This document shows positions 27,588 through 38,098 of a stretch of 64,000 bases of DNA, in pieces. Source of the DNA: Verrucomicrobiota bacterium (GTDB lineage: Bacteria; Verrucomicrobiota; Verrucomicrobiia; Opitutales; Opitutaceae); contig JACTNC010000050.1 of the NCBI GenBank assembly GCA_014584295.1, forward strand, positions 62,001-126,000, in the 5' to 3' direction. Position 1 is the first letter of the stretch. Each line of letters starts with the position of its first letter. Made by a program: the position numbers and the translations under genes. The notes beneath the pieces were generated by a model, which saw nothing but the letters and a program-made list of their open reading frames with translations, was not told where the DNA came from and ran no database searches.

Positions 27588-27680
27588 ACTTGCATCAAGC
27601 GCACGTCGAACGGGGCGACAAATTGCAGGTTTGGCAAAATTTGATCTGTCGCAGCGCGACAATTCGGTTAGATCGGTCCC

Positions 27681-28946
27681 ATGAATCGCGTGCCCCCTCC
27701 CATACTTGGTATGATTGTCGCCGCGCTGCTGTTCCTTACGCAGCGCGCCTGGTCGGGGAGTGCCTCGGCCTTGGGGTTTGATGAATCGCGCCTGCATCGG
27801 CTGGATGCGGTGATTGACGAAAGCATTGCGCAGAAGAGGCTCGCGGGAGGGGTGATCTACATCGCGCGTGATGGTCAGATCGCGCAATTAAAGGCCTACG
27901 GCATGCAGGACATTGAGAAGGGGAAACCGATGCCGGTGGACGCCATTTTTCGGATCGCTTCGATGAGCAAGGCGGTGACGTCCGTGGCGGCAATGATCCT
28001 CTACGAGGAGGGCAAGTTTATGCTGCACGATCCGATTTCCAGGTTCATTCCAGGGTTCAAGAACTCGGTGGTTGCGGTACCGGCTCCAGAGGATGGAAGT
28101 TCCCGCGGCAGGAAATTTGTCACGGTACCCGCGAAGCGCGGCATCCAGATCCGGGATCTGCTGACCCATACCGCTGGCCTAACCTATGGTACAGGGCTTG
28201 CGGCTGATTTGTACAAGGAGGCAGGATTGTCCGGTTGGTATTTCGCGAACAAGAACGAGACGATCGGCGAGGCCGTCGATCGCCTGGCGAAGCTTCCGCT
28301 CCACGGACAGCCGGGTGAATCTTGGCAATATGGATATTCCTCGGATGTGCTTGGTCGCCTCGTGGAAGTGGCGTCGGGCATGCCGCTCGACCGCTTTGTG
28401 AAGGAGCGGATCACCGATCCGCTCCGCATGGCCGACACCTGCTTCTTCCTCCCTGTGGAGAAGGCGGATCGCCTCGCACCTGTCTATGGAATTAAGGATG
28501 GAGTGCTCACCCTCCAGGAGACTTCGGAAACCAGCGACTACATCCATGGTCCGCGCAAGTGCTTCTCGGGTGGTGCGGGGCTCCTCTCAACCATCTCAGA
28601 CTACGGCCGATTTCTGCAGATGCTGCTCAATGGAGGGGAACTCGATGGTGCCCGCATCCTTGGTCCCAAGACCGTTGAGCTCATGCACGCGAATCACACT
28701 GGAAAGAAATATGAGCGCGACACGAGTGCGTTCGGATTGGGATTTTGGGTAAATGACGACTTGGGCTATTACGGCGAGCTTGGAACGGAGGGATCCTACG
28801 GCTGGGGCAGCGCTTATTTTCCCCAGTACCTGATCGATCCAAAGGAGCGGATGGTCGCGATCTTCATGACCCAACTGATGCCTGCGGGCGGTCTCGATCT
28901 GAACCAGAAGTTCAAGGTGCTGACCTATCAAGCCCTCATCAGGTGA
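27681..28946 (+). CDS. Serine hydrolase of the beta-lactamase/class C family
   Basis: A 421-residue exported enzyme of PF00144 (beta-lactamase, DD-peptidase and esterase relatives). The N-terminal signal peptide covers about residues 1-30. The catalytic S-x-x-K motif is Ser94-Met-Ser-Lys97 (FRIASMSKAVTS), followed by LLTHTAGLTYGTG. The Tyr motif appears in YGYSSDVLG. The KTG-like third box is replaced by YGWGSAYF. The family is broad; resistance to beta-lactams cannot be inferred, and an esterase or cell-wall role is as likely. It is divergent from the YdbH-like gene and convergent with the VF530 gene. Confidence 0.9.
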   Translation: MNRVPPPILGMIVAALLFLTQRAWSGSASALGFDESRLHRLDAVIDESIAQKRLAGGVIYIARDGQIAQLKAYGMQDIEKGKPMPVDAIFRIASMSKAVTSVAAMILYEEGKFMLHDPISRFIPGFKNSVVAVPAPEDGSSRGRKFVTVPAKRGIQIRDLLTHTAGLTYGTGLAADLYKEAGLSGWYFANKNETIGEAVDRLAKLPLHGQPGESWQYGYSSDVLGRLVEVASGMPLDRFVKERITDPLRMADTCFFLPVEKADRLAPVYGIKDGVLTLQETSETSDYIHGPRKCFSGGAGLLSTISDYGRFLQMLLNGGELDGARILGPKTVELMHANHTGKKYERDTSAFGLGFWVNDDLGYYGELGTEGSYGWGSAYFPQYLIDPKERMVAIFMTQLMPAGGLDLNQKFKVLTYQALIR

Positions 28947-28968
28947 CCAGCAGGCGAAGCAGGATCCG

Positions 28969-29241
28969 TCAGTGATTGCGGATTTCCTGCCGGGCCTTTT
29001 CAGGCAGGCTCAGGAACAGTTCCTCGACTCTTGTCCTTGCCCAGGGAGTTTGGCGAAGGAAGGTGAGGCTAGACTTGATCGTCGGATTGAACTGGAAGCA
29101 GCGAATCGGCACGGAATCCGCCATCCGGCGCCAGCCAAGATTCCGCTCAAGCACTACGAGAACCTGTTTGAGCGTCACTCCATGCAGGGGATCCTTTGGG
29201 TGCGACCGAGAGGGCGTATTGTCAGCAGGGTGACTATTCAT
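28969..29241 (-). CDS. VF530 family protein (DUF2132)
   Basis: A 90-residue protein from ATG 29241. The core DPLHGVTLKQVLVVLERNLGW ... IRCFQFNPTIKSSLTFLRQTPWARTRVEELFL matches the VF530/DUF2132 family almost end to end; a structure is known and DNA binding has been proposed, but the role is undefined. The N-terminal extension to 29352 in the same frame has no homology. The gene is divergent from the DUF3300 gene (109 bases) and convergent with the serine hydrolase gene. Confidence 0.9.
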   Translation of the reverse strand: MNSHPADNTPSRSHPKDPLHGVTLKQVLVVLERNLGWRRMADSVPIRCFQFNPTIKSSLTFLRQTPWARTRVEELFLSLPEKARQEIRNH

Positions 29242-29350
29242 GCGTAAGAATACGTACCAAATGCCAGGCCAAATACCCGTGGCAGGCGTTTGAAAACGAT
29301 GGCACTTTGTGTGATGGTTCGGGTCATAAGAGAAGTAACCCCTTGATCCC

Positions 29351-30721
29351 ATGAAAAGCCATCAGGTTATCACTGGATTCGCAATCGCGACGTCCGTGAT
29401 TGCATTCGCGGTCGCCGACCCTGGCAACGCACCGGCACCGGCGGCTCCGGATTCTGTCATGGCTCCTGACGACGATCGCGATGCGCCTGGCGTGTCGCTT
29501 TCGGAGAAGGACCTCGATGAGCTGCTGGCTCCGCTGGCACTCTATCCGGATCCCCTCATTGCCATCATTCTGCCCGCGGCTACGGCGCCTTCAGACATCG
29601 TTCTTGCTTCCCGATACCTGGCTTCACATCCGAAGGCCACGGCCTTCGATGACCAGCCTTGGGAGGATGCCGTTCGCAGTCTCGCACGCTATCCTGAAGT
29701 CATCAAATGGATGGATGAAAATCTGGGATGGACGAAGCTACTGGGTGAAGCGTTTCTGCGTCAGCCGGTGGATGTCATGAACGGGATTCAGCGCCTTCGC
29801 GCGAAGGCCCGTGCTTCAGGGGCGCTGGCCAGCAACAGCCAGCAGACCGTTGTGGAGGAGTCGGATGTCATCCGCATTGTACCCACTCAAACCGATGTTA
29901 TCTTTGTCCCGCGATACGATCCCTTTGCGGTCTATATGGGATACTCCTATGCGTGGCGTGGCCCGTTGATCAGTTTCGGCTTCGGGTTTCCGCTTGGCTA
30001 TTGGGCGGCATATGATTGTGACTGGCACAGACGCCGAGTTTGCGTCGTCGGTAGAGACTACAGGGTCCTCGTTTGGAATCACTGCCGGACCGGAAGAATC
30101 CGACTCCATGACTACCGTGCTGACCACCGGCACTCCGGACATTGGAGCGTGTGGCACTCCAGAAGTATTCCGGCCGTCGCAGGCGCGTACCGCCACCCGC
30201 AGACAAGCAGCTATGCAAGGTGGGATTACTCCAGCCAAAGAGCCGGAGCCCCGCCTTCATACTCCCATACATGGAATTCATCAAACGGGATGATCAGGGC
30301 GCAGGAGCCTCGCTCCGCTGTCGACGGGTCTTCACGAGTCTCACGGCAACCGGGATATGAGCATGGCAGGGTATCAAGAGATCTGCATCAGAACCGGACG
30401 CTGCCTCTTGCCTCGCCGGCACAAACAGGCAGCAGCCTGGGACGATCGCAGATGCCTAGGCCGGGCGACGCCAACTTCATGGGACCTGTGACAACACAGG
30501 ACCGGCAGCGTGCGCAATCGAGCGCTGGCTACCGGCGCACCGTTGCCCCGGCACCTCCGCAATCCGTCCGCAATTCAGCTACGGAGCGCTCATCCTATCC
30601 GACCCGGATAGAATCGCCTCCGACATTCCGGCGTGAAAGCAATTCACCTCCGGCCCAGGCCCGAGCCTATTCGGGAAGATCTGTCTCGATTGATCGGCCC
30701 ACCGTACAGCACGTCGACTGA
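29351..30721 (+). CDS. Exported DUF3300 protein
   Basis: A 456-residue protein with an N-terminal signal peptide (about 1-23). DUF3300 occupies about residues 50-215 and opens with LDELLAPLALYPDPLIAIIL, the family hallmark; FVPRYDPFAVYMGYSY comes near its end. The C-terminal half is low-complexity, rich in Ser, Arg, His, Tyr and Pro, and probably disordered. The family is common in Gram-negative envelopes but has no established function. It is divergent from the VF530 gene and convergent with trmO. Confidence 0.88.
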   Translation: MKSHQVITGFAIATSVIAFAVADPGNAPAPAAPDSVMAPDDDRDAPGVSLSEKDLDELLAPLALYPDPLIAIILPAATAPSDIVLASRYLASHPKATAFDDQPWEDAVRSLARYPEVIKWMDENLGWTKLLGEAFLRQPVDVMNGIQRLRAKARASGALASNSQQTVVEESDVIRIVPTQTDVIFVPRYDPFAVYMGYSYAWRGPLISFGFGFPLGYWAAYDCDWHRRRVCVVGRDYRVLVWNHCRTGRIRLHDYRADHRHSGHWSVWHSRSIPAVAGAYRHPQTSSYARWDYSSQRAGAPPSYSHTWNSSNGMIRAQEPRSAVDGSSRVSRQPGYEHGRVSRDLHQNRTLPLASPAQTGSSLGRSQMPRPGDANFMGPVTTQDRQRAQSSAGYRRTVAPAPPQSVRNSATERSSYPTRIESPPTFRRESNSPPAQARAYSGRSVSIDRPTVQHVD

Positions 30722-30773
30722 CGAGCATTGCGCGAAATACAATGCTTCCAATGCAAGACCTCAGGTTCAGGAC

Positions 30774-31589
30774 CTAGTCTTTTTCGGGCCAGTGCTTGAG
30801 GAAGTCGATCTGCGCATCACAATCGGTAATTCCCGGACGCTCCGGATCGATGAGAAAACGGAGCGGATAGGCGGGCGTGATTTCGAGAATGGTGACCCGA
30901 GTTAGGTCGAGCGAAAAAATCGCCCGCCATGCGCCACAGCCGATTTCAAATCCGCCGGAGCGCCTTTTTTTGATTCGTCGTGACCGGTGCGGCGAGGGAT
31001 CGCGGCCCAGCAATTCGCACATGCGGTCGGAGAAATCTACGTTCCAGTTCGATCTCAGCCAATCCCTTTGTTTGCGAGCCAGCGGCGCCCAATGAATCGT
31101 GAATTGCGGTGAGGCGCGCTCGACACTTTCCACTTCCTCCCACCAGCCCGACTTTTCAGCAGGGAAGGCATCATAGGCCGGGAGATAGGGTTTGATATCG
31201 AGAATGGGGGTGCCATCCACCAGGTCACAGGGGCCAACGTGAAGTGTCAGCCTGGACACATCAATCAGCTGGACGGCGGAGATGCCGATGGGATTCGGGC
31301 GATGGGGCGATCGGGTGGCAAACACACCGCGCCTTACGGCAGGTCCCCTCGGAGGAAGCACCATGGGTCGCCAATTCGGGTTGCGATGAAACCACCACAC
31401 CAGCCAGATTCTGGAGAAGCCATTCAGATCCCGAAGCGCTCCCTCAAACCGCGAATCCTTGCGGAGTTCGATCCGATTTATCTCAGCGATAGATTCCCTT
31501 GGTTGATGGAGCGCGTGAAACTTCAGCGTCTTCCCAGTCCGCAGCCAGCCGATGGGCTGTACGGAAAGTGCGGGAGGTGGATCTTCCAT
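30774..31589 (-). CDS. trmO: TsaA/TrmO-type tRNA t6A37 methyltransferase
   Basis: A 271-residue SAM-dependent enzyme of the TrmO family, which N6-methylates threonylcarbamoyladenosine 37 in some tRNAs. The N-terminal TsaA beta-barrel shows IGWLRTG, LNGFSRIWLVWWFHRN and the signature GVFATRSPHRPNPIGIS. A second segment, DLVDGTPILDIKPYLPAYD, is also diagnostic. The C-terminal domain (about 190-271) is longer and basic (RSRRIKKRRSGG). ATG 31589 (MEDPPPALSVQPIGW) is chosen over a longer unconserved frame up to 31727. It is divergent from the DUF5069 gene. Confidence 0.9.
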   Translation of the reverse strand: MEDPPPALSVQPIGWLRTGKTLKFHALHQPRESIAEINRIELRKDSRFEGALRDLNGFSRIWLVWWFHRNPNWRPMVLPPRGPAVRRGVFATRSPHRPNPIGISAVQLIDVSRLTLHVGPCDLVDGTPILDIKPYLPAYDAFPAEKSGWWEEVESVERASPQFTIHWAPLARKQRDWLRSNWNVDFSDRMCELLGRDPSPHRSRRIKKRRSGGFEIGCGAWRAIFSLDLTRVTILEITPAYPLRFLIDPERPGITDCDAQIDFLKHWPEKD

Positions 31590-31732
31590 GAATGTCGGAC
31601 TCGCCAAACGATGCGCGATGACGTTGCAACCTTGCTGGAAATGAGCAATCCTTTGCGCATTTCCTCTGCCACGCGCTACCGTCCGCTGGCCGAGGTACAG
31701 CCAATGACGGGACCCATTCCAAAACAAATACC

Positions 31733-32179
31733 ATGAGTAATACGTATGTTCCCATGATACCCTGCAATGTCGCAGGACCTCTCGGCGTGCTTCACCTGCC
31801 GCGTCTCTGGCTCAAGGTCTCGCTCGAGGCCAGGGGCAAGATTGCTCCAGGCTATCCAGGAATCGGCAAGGGCTTCGATTCGATGGTGATTGCAGGCCTC
31901 GGTCTTACCCCCGAGGCTGTGAAGAAGTTCATCACCGACAAACGGCCGACTTACGGGGAGTTCGAAACATGGATAAAGGCTCAACCGGGAGTGAAACTGG
32001 ATCGTGCCTCCATCTACAAATTGAACCAATCCATATTGGGCTATCATCATCGCGACGAGGTACGTGCAGAGATTCTCAAGACTGCGGGTTATCCGGATGA
32101 TGGATCGGTCCAGGGATCGGCTGTTGAGCTCAATGCGCTTGACGACTGGGCGGCATTCCACGCCAGCGTTTTGAAATAG
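31733..32179 (+). CDS. DUF5069 domain protein
   Basis: A 148-residue soluble protein matching the DUF5069 family (PF16798), frequent in Verrucomicrobia and Planctomycetes. Visible hallmarks are LPRLWLKVSLEARGKIAPGYPG at the N-terminus (the family typically begins PRS..... or LPRL...), DSMVIAGLGLT and TYGEFETWI. Small alpha-helical fold, function unknown. A good intrinsic terminator follows at 32222-32252, so it is probably a single-gene transcript. Confidence 0.85.
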   Translation: MSNTYVPMIPCNVAGPLGVLHLPRLWLKVSLEARGKIAPGYPGIGKGFDSMVIAGLGLTPEAVKKFITDKRPTYGEFETWIKAQPGVKLDRASIYKLNQSILGYHHRDEVRAEILKTAGYPDDGSVQGSAVELNALDDWAAFHASVLK

Positions 32180-32221
32180 TTGCCGAATTTCGGCACAGCC
32201 CTGACATTGTTTCCGTTTTCC

Positions 32222-32252
32222 GCCGTGGTGCTCCCGCGCCGCGGCTTTTTTT
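32222..32252 (+). terminator. Rho-independent terminator after the DUF5069 gene
   Basis: Stem GCCGTGG (32222-32228) with CCGCGGC (32239-32245), one wobble pair and a 10-base loop, is followed by seven T residues (32246-32252). It lies 43 bases after the stop codon and 75 before purL. This is the clearest intrinsic terminator in the window. Confidence 0.8.
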
Positions 32253-32327
32253 GCGTCAATGCGCTCCGAGAAAGCGCCGGGCTATCCTTGACCACCCCGG
32301 AGCGTTGGAGAACATCGCTTTTCAACC

Positions 32328-35300
32328 ATGCTCACGCTCCGCGGGTCGTCAGCCCTCTCCACCTTTCGCCGTCAGAAGCTGCTCCAGGATTTTGCGGCTG
32401 TCGGCATTTCAATCCGTGATGTCAGCGCACGCTATGTCCACCTGGTGGCGCTTCATGAAGGTGAAGGTGCACTGTCCGAGGCCGAAAGTGCCACCCTAGA
32501 GCAGTTGCTTGCCTATGGTCCGCGTGAACAGCCGCTCCCAATACAGGGTGAAGAGCGGGTTGTAGGCCCAAGACCAGGAACACTATCGCCTTGGTCCTCA
32601 AAAGCTACCGACATCGCGCACATCTGTGGCCTTGCTAAGATCAAGCGCATCGAGCGCGTAATACTCTATTCCTTCGCATTTGAATCCACCTCTCATTCGA
32701 GCGCGAAAGACCGATTCAACGAAGAGGCTGCATCGCTCATACACGACCGTATGACTCAGACGTTATTTCCGTCGCTTGATGCTTGTGCAGTTCTCTTCAA
32801 GCAGGAGTTGCCGAGACCGTCCGCACGCATTCCCGTGCTTGCGGAAGGCCGGAATGCCCTGGAGTCCGCCAATCATGCGCTCGGACTCGCTCTCGCTGAT
32901 GATGAAATCGCCTACCTTGTGCAGGCGTTCCGCTCATTGGGCCGCGATCCCTCCGACGTCGAACTGATGATGTTTGCGCAGGCCAATTCGGAGCACTGTC
33001 GCCACAAGATTTTCAACGCAAGCTGGGAGATCGACGACGTCGCGATGAACGAGTCGCTTTTTCAGATGATCAAGAATACGCATCGGCTGCATTCCGAAGG
33101 TATCCTCTCGGCGTACCGCGACAATGCCGCGGTTCTGGAGGGCAGCAAGGGCGGGAGATTTTTTGTCGATCCCGGAACCGGCGCCTACCGGGCGATTGAG
33201 GAAGAGATTCATCTGCTCTGCAAGGTCGAGACCCACAATCACCCGACGGCGATATCCCCGTTTCCTGGTGCGGCAACCGGTTCCGGTGGTGAGATTCGGG
33301 ACGAAGGGGCCACAGGACGCGGATCCAAGCCCAAGGCCGGGCTCACCGGCTTCACGGTATCCAATCTTAAACTACCCGGTGCCCGGCAGCCTTGGGAAAG
33401 CGACCACGGCAAGCCGGTCAAGATCGCCTCGGCCCTTGAGATCATGATCGAAGGACCTCTGGGTGCCGCGGCATTCAACAATGAATTCGGACGTCCCGCC
33501 ATCTGCGGATATTTTCGCACGTTTGAGATGGAAGCTCCGGGAGCGAATGGCCCGCAACTGAGGGGATACCACAAACCGATCATGCTTGCGGGTGGCCTTG
33601 GCAACATCCGACGCGAGCATGTGCAAAAAGGAAGGATCCAGCCTGGGGACGCTCTGATCGTGCTGGGGGGACCCGCCATGCTGATTGGACTGGGTGGTGG
33701 TGCGGCGAGTTCACTGGCGAGCGGGGCAGGGCAGGAGGATTTGGATTTTGCCAGTGTGCAACGCGACAACGCCGAGATGCAGCGCCGGTGTCAGGAGGTC
33801 ATTGATCGGTGCTGGGCACTGGGTGAAAGGAATCCGATCTCGTTCATACACGATGTCGGGGCGGGCGGCATTTCGAATGCGTTGCCCGAACTCGTGAATG
33901 ACGGCGGGCGTGGAGGTCACTTTCAATTGCGCGATGTGCCGAACGACGAGCCTGGCATGAGCCCCCTCGAGATCTGGTGCAATGAAGCCCAGGAAAGGTA
34001 CGTTCTGGCTGTTCCCGAGGAGCATCTCGCAGTGTTCGAGAATTTGTGCCGTCGTGAGCGTTGTCCCTTTGCCGTCGTTGGTCGTGCCACGGAACGCAAG
34101 CAACTCGTGCTTGAAGACTCTCACTTCAAGGACACCCCGATCGACATGCCGCTTGAAGTGCTGCTTGGAAAGCCTCCTCGAATGCACAGGCGCGACCGTT
34201 CACTTGAGCCAAAATTGATGCCGCTGGTGATGTCCGGGATCACCTTTGCCGAGGCCTTGCGCAGGGTCGTCTCCCACCCGGCAGTGGCCGACAAGACGTT
34301 TCTCATTTCCATTGGGGATCGATCTGTCACGGGGCTTGTCGCTCGCGACCAAATGGTGGGCCCCTGGCAGGTGCCCGTTGCGGACTGCGGTGTAACGGCG
34401 GCGACCTTTGATTCCTTTGCTGGAGAGGCCATGGCTGTCGGGGAACGCACACCGGTCGCGCTCAACCACGCGGCCGCATCCGCGCGCCTCGCCGTGGCGG
34501 AGGCGCTCACCAATATCGCTGCAGCCTCGATCTCAGACATTGGCAGGGTCTGTCTCTCGGCAAACTGGATGGCTGCACCCGCACTTCCGGGCGAAGGCAC
34601 CGCTTTGTACGAAGCTGTGAAGGCGGTGGGCATGGAACTTTGTCCGCGGCTCGGCATCACGATCCCCGTAGGCAAGGACTCGATGAGCATGAGCACGGTG
34701 TGGAAGGATGGTTCAGCGCAGAAACGCATGACCGCTCCGGTTTCGCTGATCGTCTCTGCATTTGCTCCATGTCGTGATATCCGCCGCACGCTGACACCCC
34801 AATTGCGTCAAGCGTCGGATATATCGCGGGATGGAATCGAAGTCGGGGAAACGGTACTTGTCCTGATCGACCTCGGCCGTGGAAAGAACCGGCTCGGTGG
34901 ATCCATTTTTGCTCAGGTTTTCTCGCAACTCGGCGAAGCTCCGCCTGACGTCGATTCAGCGGACGATCTCAAGGGCCTTTGGAATGCGATACAGTCGCTT
35001 AATGAATCGGGTCTGATTCTTGCCTACCACGATCGATCGGATGGGGGGCTCGTGATTGCACTCCTCGAAATGGCATTTGCGGGTCACGTGGGCGTTGACC
35101 TTCTGCTTGGCAACGAAGCCAGGGAGCTGTCTTCAAGGTTTCCCAACCTCTTTTCGGAAGAAATTGGCGCGGTGGTGCAGATCAGGCGCGGCGATCTCGA
35201 TCGGGTCATGGCAGTCCTCAGCAGTTTGGGACTCGGAGAATGCGCGCGAGTCATCGGCCGATTGAATGCGACGCACTCGTTGCGCGTGATTGGCGGGGAG

Positions 35301-36281
35301 ACCGTGCTCTTTGAGCAGCCACTCAAGGATCTCCGCGCGCAGTGGTCGGATGTGACGCACCGCATCGCCACGCTGCGGGACAACCCGCAATGTGCGCATG
35401 CAGAGCATGAAGGCCGCGTTGATCCGGACGACCCCGGCATATCTCCAAAAATTACGTTTCCGTACCCATTCCGATCGAGTCCGCCATCTGCACGGAAGGG
35501 CGCTAAGCGTCCGTCAATCGCGATTCTCAGGGAGCAAGGGGTCAATGGCCAGTTGGAGATGGCTGCCGCATTCGATCGTGCAGGATTTGAGTGTGTTGAT
35601 GTCCACATGACCGACATTCTCAGTGGAAGGCGTACGCTCAGGGAGTTCCGCGGATTGGCCGCCTGTGGCGGCTTCAGTTATGGAGATGTATTGGGTGCTG
35701 GTCAGGGGTGGGCAAAGAGCATCCTGTTCAATCCCCGGGCACGTGCAGAGTTTGCAGAATTCTTTTCCCGCGACGACAGCTTTGCGCTGGGCGTTTGCAA
35801 TGGCTGTCAGATGATGAGCAATTTACGAAGCATCATTCCTGGCTCGGAACACTGGCCACGTTTTGTGCAAAACCTCTCAGAGCGCTTCGAGGCCCGTTTT
35901 GTTTCCCTCAAGATTGAACCCAGCCCGAGTATCCTCTTCAATGGCATGGAGGGTTCGATATTGCCCGTGGCGGCCTCCCACGGGGAGGGATTCGCCGAAT
36001 TTTCAGACGCAGTGGCGGCTGAAACATGCAGCAAGTCAGGTTACGTCGCCGCACGTTATGTCGATAATCGTCATCGGGTGACGGAGGTCTACCCGCTGAA
36101 TCCCAACGGCTCACCGCGCGGTATCACGGCCCTGACGACAAGAAACGGGCGTGTCACAATCATGATGCCTCACCCGGAGCGCGTTCACCGGACTTCATCG
36201 ATGAGTTGGCATCCCGCGGGGTGGGAGGACGACAGCCCGTGGATGAAACTCTTTTACAACGCCCGGGCGTGGGTTGGCTGA
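32328..36281 (+). CDS. purL: Phosphoribosylformylglycinamidine synthase, large single-chain type
   Basis: A 1317-residue FGAM synthase catalysing the ATP- and glutamine-dependent fourth step of purine biosynthesis. This is the fused large form (purLQ in one chain) typical of Gammaproteobacteria and eukaryotes, not the purS-purL-purQ form. Domains in order are the N-terminal PurS-like region, the linker, two AIR-synthase-type ATP/FGAM halves ([15 protein letters not shown] and [13 protein letters not shown] are hallmark motifs) and a C-terminal glutaminase. The glutaminase triad is visible: Cys1157 (GVCNGCQ), His1282 and Glu1284 (PHPERVHR). The last 28 bases overlap a convergent small membrane-protein gene. 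Confidence 0.97.
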   Translation: MLTLRGSSALSTFRRQKLLQDFAAVGISIRDVSARYVHLVALHEGEGALSEAESATLEQLLAYGPREQPLPIQGEERVVGPRPGTLSPWSSKATDIAHICGLAKIKRIERVILYSFAFESTSHSSAKDRFNEEAASLIHDRMTQTLFPSLDACAVLFKQELPRPSARIPVLAEGRNALESANHALGLALADDEIAYLVQAFRSLGRDPSDVELMMFAQANSEHCRHKIFNASWEIDDVAMNESLFQMIKNTHRLHSEGILSAYRDNAAVLEGSKGGRFFVDPGTGAYRAIEEEIHLLCKVETHNHPTAISPFPGAATGSGGEIRDEGATGRGSKPKAGLTGFTVSNLKLPGARQPWESDHGKPVKIASALEIMIEGPLGAAAFNNEFGRPAICGYFRTFEMEAPGANGPQLRGYHKPIMLAGGLGNIRREHVQKGRIQPGDALIVLGGPAMLIGLGGGAASSLASGAGQEDLDFASVQRDNAEMQRRCQEVIDRCWALGERNPISFIHDVGAGGISNALPELVNDGGRGGHFQLRDVPNDEPGMSPLEIWCNEAQERYVLAVPEEHLAVFENLCRRERCPFAVVGRATERKQLVLEDSHFKDTPIDMPLEVLLGKPPRMHRRDRSLEPKLMPLVMSGITFAEALRRVVSHPAVADKTFLISIGDRSVTGLVARDQMVGPWQVPVADCGVTAATFDSFAGEAMAVGERTPVALNHAAASARLAVAEALTNIAAASISDIGRVCLSANWMAAPALPGEGTALYEAVKAVGMELCPRLGITIPVGKDSMSMSTVWKDGSAQKRMTAPVSLIVSAFAPCRDIRRTLTPQLRQASDISRDGIEVGETVLVLIDLGRGKNRLGGSIFAQVFSQLGEAPPDVDSADDLKGLWNAIQSLNESGLILAYHDRSDGGLVIALLEMAFAGHVGVDLLLGNEARELSSRFPNLFSEEIGAVVQIRRGDLDRVMAVLSSLGLGECARVIGRLNATHSLRVIGGETVLFEQPLKDLRAQWSDVTHRIATLRDNPQCAHAEHEGRVDPDDPGISPKITFPYPFRSSPPSARKGAKRPSIAILREQGVNGQLEMAAAFDRAGFECVDVHMTDILSGRRTLREFRGLAACGGFSYGDVLGAGQGWAKSILFNPRARAEFAEFFSRDDSFALGVCNGCQMMSNLRSIIPGSEHWPRFVQNLSERFEARFVSLKIEPSPSILFNGMEGSILPVAASHGEGFAEFSDAVAAETCSKSGYVAARYVDNRHRVTEVYPLNPNGSPRGITALTTRNGRVTIMMPHPERVHRTSSMSWHPAGWEDDSPWMKLFYNARAWVG

Positions 36282-36541
36282 TAACGACGCTCCGCGCCAG
36301 TGTTGTTCGCTGGCTTCGCCCCGACCTCGTGGGCGACAATGTCAATCACGTCGCCCGAACCACTGTTACGCATGTCGCGCTGGTGTCGGCCGAGCCCCTC
36401 GTTGGAGATGCCACTGCGGCCGAATCGCCTTCTTGCGGACGCAAGGACTGCCATTGACGCAAGGACGACGGATCCGATTAGGGCCGCAGTGAGGGCGAGA
36501 GCCCCGACCACGATGGCAATGATCATCTGCAGGAAGCGCAT
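36254..36541 (-). CDS. Small single-span membrane protein
   Basis: A 95-residue protein from ATG 36541 with one long hydrophobic segment (about residues 5-35, [20 protein letters not shown]) followed by a basic, soluble tail ([10 protein letters not shown]). The tail contains [11 protein letters not shown], recalling the VIDV ending of the holin-family protein at 16729. I do not recognise a family. Its 3' end overlaps the purL 3' end by 28 bases (convergent). It may be real: the start is ATG, the topology is sensible, and the frame is open for a further 124 codons upstream that I judge non-coding. Confidence 0.5.
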   Translation of the reverse strand: MRFLQMIIAIVVGALALTAALIGSVVLASMAVLASARRRFGRSGISNEGLGRHQRDMRNSGSGDVIDIVAHEVGAKPANNTGAERRYQPTHARAL

Positions 36542-36871
36542 GGATTGGAAGACACGGGAGGGAGGGAGAGGTTGCGCAAAATTGCGAGCCGTGCAAGCGC
36601 CGCCCTTTTTCGCCCATCCCGGGGGGCGCTGCAAATCGTGAAACGAAGGGTTGCGATGGCGCCGGCCTCGAGCTACTTTTTCCCAAGATCTCCGCACCTT
36701 CGTCAATACAGCCAAAGGTGCAGGCCTCTCTGGGGTTTTCGGCAGCTGTGTCCGAGTTGAAATCCCAGGGTGGGCCTCATCAAGGCGGACCGGAGACGGA
36801 ACCCCTTTGTCCAAATCCTCGACCTGATTCCAAGCCTGATCACTCAAGCCTTTCTTACCCGCCGTCCAATC
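36542..36871. other. Divergent intergenic region
   Basis: 330 bases between two divergent small genes. No recognisable gene; frames that cross it lack protein-like composition. It should hold promoters for both sides. A single TGATCA occurs near 36836, insufficient to propose a LexA site. Confidence 0.5.
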
Positions 36872-37261
36872 ATGAATGTCGAAAACACACACCACGGAAA
36901 GATCCTGACCCATGGCAGGGGAATTGGCGGAATTTCATCGTCGGAAATCGAGCGACGCGCGGAGGAGATTGCACTGATTGAAGGAAAGGTGGGCGGCGCA
37001 TCTCAGGAAACGCTTCGTTTGGCGAAGGATGAACTGAGTGGCGCGGGCTTGCAGGGAGTCTCGGAAGATGACGAGACAAGCACAATTTCCATCAACCGCG
37101 ATCCCGGTGATCCGGTTTCGGTGCATGGGCGCCAGATTCCGATGCTGTCAGACGATGACGAACAGGAGACGGTTGAACGGCTCGCCATTGAAGGGGTGGA
37201 GGAAGCGCAGCACGAACAGATGCTCGCAGATCGGCTCCGCAATCGCGGATACTCCAGTTAG
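36872..37261 (+). CDS. Small acidic hypothetical protein
   Basis: A 129-residue soluble protein from ATG 36872 (MNVENTHHGKIL). The start of the acidic body, SSEIERRAEEIALIEGK, faintly resembles DUF2934-type helices. The C-terminal part is strongly acidic (SEDDETSTISI, LSDDDEQETVERLA). No transmembrane segment or signal peptide. No name can be given. It converges on the dienelactone-hydrolase-like gene with 27 bases between stops. Confidence 0.6.
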   Translation: MNVENTHHGKILTHGRGIGGISSSEIERRAEEIALIEGKVGGASQETLRLAKDELSGAGLQGVSEDDETSTISINRDPGDPVSVHGRQIPMLSDDDEQETVERLAIEGVEEAQHEQMLADRLRNRGYSS

Positions 37262-37288
37262 CCGGGAAAGGCCCCTGCTGAAGAGTCA

Positions 37289-38077
37289 TCAATGGCGGGT
37301 CTCTGTCGGCCCGTCTGATGTCGTTCGCAAATCACCGTCACCGAGTTTTCTCCGGAAGAGGGCGACGCCCATGCCAAGTGATACGTGCGCCAGTTCCGGG
37401 TCGTAACGGTAACCTTCGTCGCGCAAGAAGGCATGCGCACCGTTGAACTCATGCCAGGTGAAGTGGACGCCTGCAGCAGCAAGTGCCGAGTAGATCCGCG
37501 TGCGCCCCTCTGCGGGAACATGCGGATCCTGGCGTCCGAAGATCATGAGGAGCTCTCCCTTGATTTCACCCACACGATCGAGCGAATTGTCGTTCATTCC
37601 CTTTCCAAGTCCGCGTTTGTGGATATCTGTTGCATAGAAACAAACCGCGGCATCAACCTCCGGATTCATGGCAGCCCGGAACGAAAGATGTCCGCCAATG
37701 CAGATGCCAATCGAACCCAGCTTTCCGTTCACGCGTTCGCTGGACTTCAGATAGGATAGGACGGCACGAGCATCCGAATCATAGCTCGCAAGTTCCTTCG
37801 TTGTCTTGAGGGCATTTCCCTTGTCAGCGCCGGCCTGGTCGTATGCGAGCACGGTGCCCGCGGGAAGGAACTCATGGTAGATCTCGGGAACAGCGACGAC
37901 AAATCCATGCCCGGCAAAAAAAGCCGCAGTTCTGCGAATGGGTGCAGTGACCTGAAAGATCTCGGAAAAGAGAACGAGTCCCGGATAGCGCCCAGGCGCC
38001 GTCGGACCATAGACATAGGTACGCATTGGGCCTGTCGCTGTAGGGAGATCAACGGACAGAGGTTCGGAGACTGTCAT
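37289..38077 (-). CDS. Dienelactone hydrolase family protein
   Basis: A 262-residue alpha/beta hydrolase of the DLH type. Catalytic residues are clear: Cys126 in GICIGGH, Asp184 in GRQDPHVPAEGR and His215 in NGAHAFLRDEG; Glu39 (SEIFQ) matches the auxiliary Glu of the family. Such enzymes hydrolyse lactones or esters, and several are stress-related. It is the last gene of the minus-strand operon that includes bshA, bshB1 and the bshC-like gene, 21 bases after the membrane glycosyltransferase, so it may act on thiol conjugates (inference). The substrate is unknown. Confidence 0.92.
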   Translation of the reverse strand: MTVSEPLSVDLPTATGPMRTYVYGPTAPGRYPGLVLFSEIFQVTAPIRRTAAFFAGHGFVVAVPEIYHEFLPAGTVLAYDQAGADKGNALKTTKELASYDSDARAVLSYLKSSERVNGKLGSIGICIGGHLSFRAAMNPEVDAAVCFYATDIHKRGLGKGMNDNSLDRVGEIKGELLMIFGRQDPHVPAEGRTRIYSALAAAGVHFTWHEFNGAHAFLRDEGYRYDPELAHVSLGMGVALFRRKLGDGDLRTTSDGPTETRH

Positions 38078-38098
38078 GGTTGGAAAAAGTTTTCAGAA

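Noticed and set aside
27588-27887. 100-residue N-terminal extension of the YdbH-like protein
   Set aside because: It would run through the divergent hydrolase gene; the signal peptide begins at TTG 27587.
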